NCBI GenBank assembly: GCA_027486845.1 | Contig: JAIXOL010000027.1 | Span: forward strand, 1 to 64,000 | Reading direction: 5' to 3' | Source: Cytophagaceae bacterium | GTDB taxonomy: Bacteria; Bacteroidota; Bacteroidia; Cytophagales; Spirosomataceae | DNA: 64,000 nucleotides | In this document: in pieces, positions 8,554 through 15,917 of the stretch | Layout: each line of letters starts with the position of its first letter | Position numbering within the stretch: position 1 is the stretch's first letter | Program-made: the position numbers and the translations under genes | Notes under the pieces: model-generated | Databases searched by the model: none | What the model was told of the DNA's origin: nothing | The model's input: the letters and a program-made list of their open reading frames with translations, nothing else

Positions 8554-9127
8554 AACAATTTATATTTTTCTAATAAAATCTAAAGATTATTCTCATTTAT
8601 ACTCATGTATTTTTGGGATTTTTAAAAACTCAAAGAATTCATTTTAAAATTATATTTTAAAAAAACAAATAGCAAAATAACTACCGAAATCGTTTCCGAA
8701 AACGTAACCGATAGTTTACGGCTTTATATTCTTTAAAATAGAAAGAATATTCTTTTTTTAATCCTAAATTTAAGGATAATATTATGAATAAAACAATTTA
8801 AAAGAGATAGTTGTAAACAAAAAGTAAAAATGAGTTTGTTTAGCAAGTATAATTCAAATTGTACTTTTCAAAGATTGCAAAAACATCAATCTTTACATTC
8901 TAAATCATTTTCAAAAAACAAGATGAAACAGAGATTATGTAATTTACAAGGTAAGTTATGTTTACTGCAACCGACAGCTACTATTTAACTTTTTTTGGTC
9001 AAAGATTGCAATTTAAAATTAACCGATGAAAAATCACTTATTATTGGTACAAATTTTACTTTAATCAAAATTATTCAATAAAACATAGAATTATTTTCAG
9101 AAATTAGTTTTCAAAAATTAAACAAAC
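8554..9127. other. 574-base divergent intergenic region
   Basis: The spacer between the LacI-type gene (minus) and the oxidoreductase operon (plus). It holds an isolated GC-richer patch at 8684-8720 with overlapping palindromes (see the operator entry). The rest is AT-rich and I see no convincing open frame or RNA. The long 3' half (8720-9127) would be leader for the plus-strand operon. Confidence 0.6.
8691..8704. promoter_or_regulatory. Candidate LacI-family operator
   Basis: CGTTTCCGAAAACG is a palindrome centred on CG with a single mismatched pair. This is the shape of many LacI-family operators. A second palindrome, GAAA-tcg-TTTC (8686-8696), overlaps it, and GTAA...TTAC arms (8704-8719) abut it. 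It lies 137 bases before the LacI-type gene start, in the divergent region. Binding is inferred. Confidence 0.45.
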
Positions 9128-10468
9128 ATGTTAAAAAAAATCACCCTTTCTACCTTAATGCTTCTCGGAGTTTATCAAATGTTTGCTCAAAATAAACAGA
9201 TTCAGTTTATCACCCTTGATCCAGGTCATTTTCATGCAGCTTTGGTTCAGAACAAAACATATAATAATGTTTCATCGATAGTTAATGTATATGCTCCAGC
9301 TGGACAGGATTTGCAAGACCATTTAAAAAGAATTGAAAGTTATAATACGAGGGCCAAAAACCCTACAAACTGGAAAGAAAATGTTTATGAGGGAAATGAC
9401 TATTTTGACAAAATGATTGCCGAGAAAAAAGGTAATTTGTTGGTGATTGCAGGAAATAATCAAAAGAAAACTGAATATATTTTAAAAGCTGCAGAAGCTG
9501 GAATTAATATTTTAGGAGATAAACCAATGTGTATCGATAGTAAAGGCTACATTCAACTCCAAAAAGCATTTGAAGTTGCTAAAAAAAATAATGTATTGCT
9601 ATATGATATCATGACAGAAAGATCTGAAATCACAACAATTATACAAAAAGAATTAACTCAAATTCCTAGTATTTTTGGGCAACTTGAGAAAGGAACACCA
9701 GAAAATCCTGCTATTTTTACAGAAAGCGTTCATTTCTTTTATAAATATGTTTCGGGAAGCCCACTAAAACGACCAACTTGGTTTATGGATGTAAATCAGC
9801 AAGGCGAAGGTATTGCTGATGTAATGGTACATTTAGTCGATTTAGCTCAGTGGACAATGTTCCCGAATGTAATACTCTCCAATAAAGATGTCAAATTTAA
9901 TTCAGCTACTCGTTGGCCAACGCCAATGACATTAAGTCAATTTTCTTTGATTACTGGGGCAAAAACTTTTCCAGACTTTTTGAAAAAAGATTTGAAAAAT
10001 GACACTACTTTAAATGTTTATGCCAACGGTGAAATAAATTACAGTTTGAGAGGGGTACACACAAAACTTCGTGCTTTGTGGAATTATAGTGCAACTGAAG
10101 GCGGCGATACACATTATTCGGTAATCAGAGGAACAAAAGCAAATGTAGAGATTAGACAAGGAAAAGAAGAGAAATTCATTCCGCAACTTTATATCAAGCC
10201 AACCAACATTAACGAAAATGAGCTTCAAAAAGCATTTGAAGCAATAAAAAGTAAATATGCGGGTATAAATTTAAAGAAAATCGGAAACGAGTGGTTAGTC
10301 GAAATTCCAGACTCATATCGCACAGGTCATGAAGCACATTTTGGAGAAGTAATGGAAAGATTCTTGGATTATAAATCTAAAGATAAAATGCCTGAGTGGG
10401 AGGTGCCGAATATGTTGGTTAAATATTATACGACTACAAAGGCATTAGAATTGGCGAAGAAAAAATAA
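9128..10468 (+). CDS. Exported Gfo/Idh/MocA-like oxidoreductase
   Basis: 446 residues with a Sec signal peptide (MLKKITLSTLMLLGVYQMFAQ). The nucleotide-fold half is divergent (FITLDPGHFHAALV in place of the usual GxGxxG, then LLVIAGNNQKKTEYILKAAEAGINILGDKPM with the family's DKP lysine). The C-terminal half matches the 'putative oxidoreductase C-terminal' type, with VHLVDLAQW. It probably acts in the periplasm with a tightly bound cofactor. First gene of the plus-strand operon; DUF6807 follows after 76 bases. Substrate unknown. Confidence 0.8.
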   Translation: MLKKITLSTLMLLGVYQMFAQNKQIQFITLDPGHFHAALVQNKTYNNVSSIVNVYAPAGQDLQDHLKRIESYNTRAKNPTNWKENVYEGNDYFDKMIAEKKGNLLVIAGNNQKKTEYILKAAEAGINILGDKPMCIDSKGYIQLQKAFEVAKKNNVLLYDIMTERSEITTIIQKELTQIPSIFGQLEKGTPENPAIFTESVHFFYKYVSGSPLKRPTWFMDVNQQGEGIADVMVHLVDLAQWTMFPNVILSNKDVKFNSATRWPTPMTLSQFSLITGAKTFPDFLKKDLKNDTTLNVYANGEINYSLRGVHTKLRALWNYSATEGGDTHYSVIRGTKANVEIRQGKEEKFIPQLYIKPTNINENELQKAFEAIKSKYAGINLKKIGNEWLVEIPDSYRTGHEAHFGEVMERFLDYKSKDKMPEWEVPNMLVKYYTTTKALELAKKK

Positions 10469-10544
10469 AAATCAAATTATCAAATTTAAAGAAAAGGCAA
10501 ACTATGTTTTTTTAACCATTCAAATTATCAAAAAATAGCATTTT

Positions 10545-11435
10545 ATGAAAAAAATAATTTCAACAGTATTAGTAATCATTAGTTTAGCGAATACATTCGC
10601 TCAAACTAAAATTGTTGCTCAAAAATTCAATTCAAAAATTGATATCCTTATCAATAATAATTTATTTACGAGCTATGTTTTATCACAAGACGAAAAGTAT
10701 CCCTTTTTCTTTCCAGTCAATGGTCCATCAAATGCCAGCGTAACATCATTGCGAAATGCTAATTATCCACATCACAGTTCACTATTTTTCGGTTGTGATA
10801 GAGTAAATGGAGGCAATTATTGGCAAGAAGGACTCGAAAGAGGGCAAATTATATCGATAAGAGCTGATATTATCGAGTCAGGAAACGACAAGGTTATCAT
10901 AGAAAATGAATGTATTTGGCGAAGACCAAATGCCAGTGCTCCAATCAAAGATACTCGCAAAATTACGATTACAGCACCTTCAAAAGAAGTTTTCCAAATA
11001 GATTTCGATGTGACACTCGAAATGCTTATGGACGTAGTTATTGAAAAAACTAATCACTCACTTTTTAGTGGTAGAATGGACGCTGATTTGGCGGTGATAA
11101 ACGGTGGGACAATGATTAATTCAAACGGTGAAAAAGGAGAAAAAGAAACATTTGGGAAAAAAGCAGCTTGGATTGATTTTTATGGTAAACGTGGAGATAA
11201 ACAGGAAGGCATGGCTATTTTGCAACACCCATCAAACGAGTGGTATCCTGCTCCGTGGTTTACCCGTGATTATGGCTTTTTCTCGCCGACACCAATGTAT
11301 TGGCCACAAAATGACAAAGAAACTAACTTAAAAAAAGGGCAAACTATCAAATTAAAGTATAGAGTATTGGTTCATTCAGGCGATACATCAACAGCCAAAA
11401 TTGCTGAACAATTTGAAAAATATAAATCGGAGTAA
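10545..11435 (+). CDS. DUF6807 (PmoA-like) exported protein
   Basis: 296 residues with a signal peptide (MKKIISTVLVIISLANTFAQ). It carries the family signatures YPFFFPVNGPSNASVTSLR, YPHHSSLFFGCDRVNGGNYW and WYPAPWFTRDYGFFSPTPMYWP. The name 'methane oxygenase PmoA' found in databases is misleading; these are beta-rich proteins found near Gfo/Idh/MocA oxidoreductases and sugar hydrolases, with no methane role. The HH...H pattern could bind metal or sugar. It is placed between two oxidoreductase genes, suggesting a shared substrate. Confidence 0.75.
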   Translation: MKKIISTVLVIISLANTFAQTKIVAQKFNSKIDILINNNLFTSYVLSQDEKYPFFFPVNGPSNASVTSLRNANYPHHSSLFFGCDRVNGGNYWQEGLERGQIISIRADIIESGNDKVIIENECIWRRPNASAPIKDTRKITITAPSKEVFQIDFDVTLEMLMDVVIEKTNHSLFSGRMDADLAVINGGTMINSNGEKGEKETFGKKAAWIDFYGKRGDKQEGMAILQHPSNEWYPAPWFTRDYGFFSPTPMYWPQNDKETNLKKGQTIKLKYRVLVHSGDTSTAKIAEQFEKYKSE

Positions 11436-11570
11436 AAAAGATTTAAAAATTTGGTAATTTTAGGATTTAATACTGTAGGCAATTCCATATCTATTTGTTT
11501 TCCTAATCACCAAATTTCCAAATCGACAAGTTTTCAAATCATTAAACTTTCAACCTTAACAATTAAATAT

Positions 11571-12950
11571 ATGGAACGCAGAAAATTTATTGGTCAAACT
11601 CTTACAGGTGTAGCTGCCGCAGCGTTTGGCATTCCAACAATCGTACCTTCAACGGTTTTTGGCAAAAATGCCCCAAGTAATAAAATTAATATTGGACAAA
11701 TTGGCTGCGGTCGTATTGGCCGTGAGCACGATATGGTTGGTACAATGCAACACGATGTTGCTCGTCTCATGGCGGTTTGTGATCTAGATAGTAATCGCCT
11801 AAAAGATGGAAAATTACTAATTGAGAATTATTACAAGAAAAAAACAGGAAAGGATAAATATGTAGATGTAAAAATGTACGATGATTATCGTGAAATGTTA
11901 TTGAATAAAGATATTGATGCAGTAATTATCAGTACACCAGATTTTTGGCACGCTCAACCTGCCATTGAAGCAGCCTTGGCAGGAAAGGATATTTATTTGC
12001 AAAAACCTACTTCATTGACAGTTTCTGAAGGACGTTTATTGAGTAATATCATAAAAAAAACAGGTAAAATCTTACAAGTTGGAACCCAACAACGTTCATC
12101 GCCACAATTTAGAATTGCAGCAGAATTAGTACGTAATGGACGAATCGGTAAATTACATACAGTAAAAGTTGGTTTGCCAGGTGACCCATCCGGTCCATCA
12201 GCACCTGCAATGCCAGTTCCTAAGGGATTTAATTATGATATGTGGTTGGGCTCAACGCCTAATGTTCCATACACAGAGACAGGCGTTCATCCACAAGTTG
12301 GATATGGTCGCCCAGGTTGGCTACGTATTGAGCAATTCGGAGCAGGGATGATTACTGGTTGGGGACAACACCATTTTGATTCAGCGGCTTGGGGTATGGA
12401 TACCGAGTATACTGGTCCAACTTCAGTGCAAGCAGTTGCTGAATTTCCAAAATCAGGTCTTTGGAATGTACACGGAGATTTTATGGTAAAAGCCGATTAT
12501 GCCAATGGCGTTACGATGTACACAAGTGGTGGTTTTCCTAATGGAATCAGGTATGAAGGAACAGAAGGTTGGATTTTTGTTTCTCGTGGTGATTATGTTG
12601 CTTCTGCAAGTGACCCAACTACAAAAGCTAAAAGTAGCAAAGCACTTGATGCTAGCAACCCAAAAATATTAGAATCTGTTATAGGCGAAAAAGAAATTCA
12701 TTTATATAGAAGTGAAGAACAACATGGTAACTGGCTAGATTGTATCCAAAGCCGAAAAGAGCCAATTTCGCCAGTTGAAATAGGCCATAGAGCTTGTACT
12801 GTCTGTTTGATTAGCCACATTGCTATGAAACTTCCTCGAAAACTTACTTGGAATCCAACGACCGAGAAGTTTGTAAACGATAATGAAGCTAATGCAATGT
12901 TGTCTCGTACACAAAGAAAACCTTATGGTACTAATTATATCAAAATGTGA
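11571..12950 (+). CDS. Tat-exported Gfo/Idh/MocA oxidoreductase
   Basis: 459 residues. The start at ATG 11571 gives MERRKFIGQTLTGVAAAAFG, a twin-arginine leader; the in-frame extension to 11451 has no such signal and reads low-complexity spacer. NAD(P) motif: IGQIGCGRIGREHD. The catalytic-lysine motif is present as DIYLQKPTSLTVSEG, and ITGWGQHHFDSAAWGM lies in the C-terminal domain. The Tat leader implies folding with its cofactor before export. The protein resembles the one at 29327-30649 in its C-terminal segment (PVEIGHRACTVCLISHIAM against DVEIGHRTASVCNIGNIAY). Confidence 0.85.
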   Translation: MERRKFIGQTLTGVAAAAFGIPTIVPSTVFGKNAPSNKINIGQIGCGRIGREHDMVGTMQHDVARLMAVCDLDSNRLKDGKLLIENYYKKKTGKDKYVDVKMYDDYREMLLNKDIDAVIISTPDFWHAQPAIEAALAGKDIYLQKPTSLTVSEGRLLSNIIKKTGKILQVGTQQRSSPQFRIAAELVRNGRIGKLHTVKVGLPGDPSGPSAPAMPVPKGFNYDMWLGSTPNVPYTETGVHPQVGYGRPGWLRIEQFGAGMITGWGQHHFDSAAWGMDTEYTGPTSVQAVAEFPKSGLWNVHGDFMVKADYANGVTMYTSGGFPNGIRYEGTEGWIFVSRGDYVASASDPTTKAKSSKALDASNPKILESVIGEKEIHLYRSEEQHGNWLDCIQSRKEPISPVEIGHRACTVCLISHIAMKLPRKLTWNPTTEKFVNDNEANAMLSRTQRKPYGTNYIKM

Positions 12951-12969
12951 TAATTACTGGAATTTAGCG

Positions 12970-13002
12970 GTTTGTAGTTATTAATTCATAATAACTACAA
13001 AC
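12970..13002. terminator. Perfect 14-bp stem-loop between oxidoreductase genes
   Basis: The arms at 12970-12983 and 12989-13002 are perfectly complementary around a 5-base loop, followed by TTTTAATTT. It starts 20 bases after the stop codon of the upstream gene and lies 40 bases before the next start. It may act as a terminator, an attenuator or an mRNA 3'-end stabiliser inside the operon. Confidence 0.6.
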
Positions 13003-13041
13003 TTTTAATTTGAAAATCTATTTTGTTAAAATTTAACTAAA

Positions 13042-14205
13042 ATGAATAAAAATAATGATAGACGTAGTTTTTTAAAGAAAAGTTCGTCGACAGCAGCAGG
13101 ATTAATGGCTTTTCCATTATTCCAAAACAATGGTTTTGAACATTATAGCACTGAAATTGTAAAAGGTATTACCGAAAAAGTTTATGATTCTCCTCGAATC
13201 AAATTTGCTGTTATTGGTATGAATCATGGCCATATTTACAGTCAAGTTGAAGCTGTAAAAAAAGGTGGTGGTCAGTTAGTCGCATATTTTGCAAAAGAGG
13301 CTAATTTGATTGCTGATTTTGCCAAACGTTATCCTAATGCCAAATTAGCCAAAGATGAAAAAGAAATCATAGAAGATAAATCTATTCAATTGGTATTGAG
13401 TTCGGCTATTGCTTCAGAAAGAGCTCCATTGGGAATCAGAGTTATGAAATCGGGCAAAGATTTTATGTCTGATAAACCAGGCATAACTACACTCGAGCAA
13501 TTGGCAGAGGTTCGTAAAGTACAAAAAGCTACCGGTCGAATCTACTCAATTATGTATAGCGAACGTTTTGAGAATAAAGCAACCATAAAAGCTGGAGAAC
13601 TTGTAAACGCCGGAGCAATCGGTAAGGTTATTCAAACGATTGGGCTTGGGCCACATAGAATGAATACAAAAACTCGCCCTGAGTGGTTTTTTGATAAAGA
13701 TTTATTTGGTGGAATCATAACTGATATTGCTTCGCACCAATTCGATCAATATTTGCATTTTACAAATTCAACTAAGGCTGAAGTTGTAGCTTCTCAAATT
13801 GGGAATGTTCATCACCCAGAATTTCCAAAATTTGAAGATTTTGGAGATGCCATGCTCAGAGGAAATGGAGGAATGGGCTATATTAGAGTCGATTGGTTTA
13901 CACCGGATGGCTTAAAAACATGGGGAGATGGACGACTGACAATTCTCGGAACTGAGGGTTTCATCGAAATTAGAAAAAATATAGACCTTGCTGGTCGTGA
14001 AGGTGGAAGTCATTTATTTTTAACAGATAATAAAGAAACAAAGTATTTCGATTGTTCGGCTCAGGTGCTTCCTTACGGCCCACAATTAGTTGATGATATT
14101 TTGAATCGTACTGAAACCGCTATGACCCAAGAACACTGCTTTTTGGCAACAGAATTAGCTCTTAAAGCACAGAAAAATGCCCAAAAAATAAGTTTAATAA
14201 AATAA
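13042..14205 (+). CDS. Tat-exported Gfo/Idh/MocA oxidoreductase
   Basis: 387 residues. The leader has a consensus twin-arginine motif, NDRRSFLKKSSSTAAGLMAF. Nucleotide-binding strand: IKFAVIGMNHGHIYSQV. The family lysine is in KDFMSDKPGITT. The C-terminal half has FGGIITDIASHQFDQYLHF. It belongs to the exported oxidoreductase group of this region and precedes uxuA by 65 bases. Substrate unknown; placement suggests a uronate- or xylan-derived sugar. Confidence 0.83.
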   Translation: MNKNNDRRSFLKKSSSTAAGLMAFPLFQNNGFEHYSTEIVKGITEKVYDSPRIKFAVIGMNHGHIYSQVEAVKKGGGQLVAYFAKEANLIADFAKRYPNAKLAKDEKEIIEDKSIQLVLSSAIASERAPLGIRVMKSGKDFMSDKPGITTLEQLAEVRKVQKATGRIYSIMYSERFENKATIKAGELVNAGAIGKVIQTIGLGPHRMNTKTRPEWFFDKDLFGGIITDIASHQFDQYLHFTNSTKAEVVASQIGNVHHPEFPKFEDFGDAMLRGNGGMGYIRVDWFTPDGLKTWGDGRLTILGTEGFIEIRKNIDLAGREGGSHLFLTDNKETKYFDCSAQVLPYGPQLVDDILNRTETAMTQEHCFLATELALKAQKNAQKISLIK

Positions 14206-14228
14206 TTACGAATTCGTGTAATTCGTAA
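14206..14228. terminator. Stem-loop after the third oxidoreductase gene
   Basis: A 9-bp perfect stem (TTACGAATT / AATTCGTAA) with a 5-base loop begins right after the TAA stop at 14203-14205. No strong T-run follows, so it may be a processing or attenuation hairpin rather than a full terminator. Confidence 0.45.
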
Positions 14229-14246
14229 ATCTTAATTCAAAATCGC

Positions 14247-14259
14247 ACGGGTCACCCGT
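14247..14259. promoter_or_regulatory. Palindrome just upstream of uxuA
   Basis: ACGGGTCACCCGT is a perfect odd-length inverted repeat, GC-rich in an AT-rich spacer. It ends 11 bases before the uxuA start codon. A repressor site or a translation-blocking hairpin are both possible; this is inferred from symmetry and position only. Confidence 0.35.
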
Positions 14260-14270
14260 CATAATTCTAA

Positions 14271-15500
14271 ATGCAACATACTATGCGTTGGTTTGGGCCA
14301 AACGACCCAGTTTCACTAATGGATATTCGACAAGCGGGCTGTACCGGAATTGTATCAGCTTTGCATCAAATTCCTGTTGGCGAAATTTGGTCGGTTGAAG
14401 CCATCAAAGAGAGAATAAATATCATTGAAAAAGACAATAAACACTATTCTAACTTAAAGTGGCTAGTCGTCGAGAGCCTTCCTGTTCACGAAGACATTAA
14501 GAAAGGTTTGCCCTCAAGAGAATTTTTTATCGAAAATTATAAACAATCACTACAAAACTTAGCCAAGTGCGGAATTAAGATTGTTTGTTATAATTTCATG
14601 CCCGTTCTTGATTGGTCACGTACAAATCTAAATTATGAAATGCCCGATGGTTCAAAGGCACTTAAATTTGTTTGGAAAGACTTTGCCATTTTCGATTTAT
14701 ATATTCTTAAACGTCCAAATGCTGAGAAGGATTATGAGTCTGAGGTTAGAGAATCTGCCAAGATAAAATTTGAACAAATGTCTTCTGCAGAAATCGAAAT
14801 ACTAAAAAATACAGCATTATTGGGTTTACCTGGTTCGGAAGAGGCTTTCGACTTAAATACTTTTCAAAGTTTACTTGATAATTATGCCAACATTGGAGAT
14901 GTCGAACTAAGAAACAACCTGTATTATTTTGTTAAACAAATTAGCCCTTTTGCTCAAAATTTAGGTATTAATCTGTGCATTCACCCCGACGACCCTCCAA
15001 AGTCCCTGTTAGGTTTGCCGAGAGTTGTAAGTACCGAAGATGATTTATCTCAGCTCATGCAAGCATGTGATGTGCCTGCCAATGGTATTACCTTTTGTAC
15101 AGGTTCATTGGGTGTTCGAAGCGATAATGACTTAGTACAAATGGTAAAAAGATTTGCTAATCGGATTCATTTTTTGCATTTACGCACTACCAAACGAGAT
15201 GAAAATCTATTTGGCGATACCTCGATGAACTTCCATGAAGCTGCTCATCTGGATGGTGATGTAGATATGTATGAAGTTGTGAAGGCTATCATTGAAGAAC
15301 AAAATCGGAGAAAAGTGGCAGGTCAAGTAGATTATCAAATACCTATTAGACCAGACCACGGACTCCAAATGCTAGATGATTTACAAGAAGGAATTACAAA
15401 ACGTAAAACCTATCCGGGTTATTCTGCTATTGGAAGACTTAAAGGCTTGGCAGAAATAAGAGGACTTCAAATGGCAATCGAAAGGAATTTAAGCGAATGA
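14271..15500 (+). CDS. uxuA: D-mannonate dehydratase
   Basis: 409 residues, cytoplasmic. It removes water from D-mannonate to give 2-keto-3-deoxy-D-gluconate in the glucuronate pathway. The N-terminus MRWFGPNDPVSLMDIRQAGC matches the UxuA signature and sets the start at 14271. The metal-site segments are present: NLCIHPDDPPKSLLGLPR, a Cys in ITFCTGSLG, FLHLRTTKRDENLFGD and RPDHGLQMLDD. The length is normal for the family. It overlaps the next gene by 4 bases (ATGA), showing translational coupling. Confidence 0.95.
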   Translation: MQHTMRWFGPNDPVSLMDIRQAGCTGIVSALHQIPVGEIWSVEAIKERINIIEKDNKHYSNLKWLVVESLPVHEDIKKGLPSREFFIENYKQSLQNLAKCGIKIVCYNFMPVLDWSRTNLNYEMPDGSKALKFVWKDFAIFDLYILKRPNAEKDYESEVRESAKIKFEQMSSAEIEILKNTALLGLPGSEEAFDLNTFQSLLDNYANIGDVELRNNLYYFVKQISPFAQNLGINLCIHPDDPPKSLLGLPRVVSTEDDLSQLMQACDVPANGITFCTGSLGVRSDNDLVQMVKRFANRIHFLHLRTTKRDENLFGDTSMNFHEAAHLDGDVDMYEVVKAIIEEQNRRKVAGQVDYQIPIRPDHGLQMLDDLQEGITKRKTYPGYSAIGRLKGLAEIRGLQMAIERNLSE

Positions 15501-15901
15501 AACAAAACATAGCACATGTTGCAATAGTAGTGGATGACTACGATGATGCTATCGCTTTCTATACTCAAAAAATCGGTTTTGAATTAATTGAAGACACTAA
15601 ACTCAACGAGGAAAAACGCTGGATATTGGTAAAGCCTAAGGGAGCAACTGAAACAGCAATTTTACTAGCAAAAGCCGGGAATACCGAACAAAAAAGCAGG
15701 ATAGGTAACCAAACTGGAGGGCGTGTTTTTATGTTTCTTTACACTGATAATTTCTGGAGAGACTACCATCTTATGTTAGAAAAAGGTGTCGAATTCGTGA
15801 GAGAACCAAAAGAAGAAATATATGGTACAGTTGCGGTTTTTACTGATTTATACGGTAATCAATGGGATTTACTTGAGCCTAAAGGCAACAAAAAAAACTA
15901 A
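15497..15901 (+). CDS. VOC/glyoxalase-fold protein
   Basis: 134 residues with paired beta-alpha-beta-beta-beta units: IAHVAIVVDDYDDAIAFYTQ at the start and YGTVAVFTDLYGNQWDLLEP at the end. His7 and the final Glu are candidate metal ligands. VOC proteins include isomerases, lyases and lactoylglutathione lyases. Its ATGA coupling to uxuA and position before GH67 suggest a job in uronate metabolism or detoxification of a reactive keto intermediate; this is inference. Confidence 0.75.
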   Translation: MKQNIAHVAIVVDDYDDAIAFYTQKIGFELIEDTKLNEEKRWILVKPKGATETAILLAKAGNTEQKSRIGNQTGGRVFMFLYTDNFWRDYHLMLEKGVEFVREPKEEIYGTVAVFTDLYGNQWDLLEPKGNKKN

Positions 15902-15917
15902 TATCAATCAAATTAAA

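Noticed and set aside
10545-11435. Methane monooxygenase role for the PmoA-labelled protein
   Set aside because: The protein is a soluble exported beta-rich DUF6807 member; it has no membrane helices and nothing of particulate methane monooxygenase.
11451-11570. Forty extra residues on the oxidoreductase starting at 11571
   Set aside because: The extension reads low-complexity spacer and would bury the twin-arginine leader; ATG 11571 gives a proper leader.
15822-15917. Upstream extension of the GH67 gene
   Set aside because: It overlaps the VOC gene in another frame and hides the signal peptide that begins at ATG 15918.
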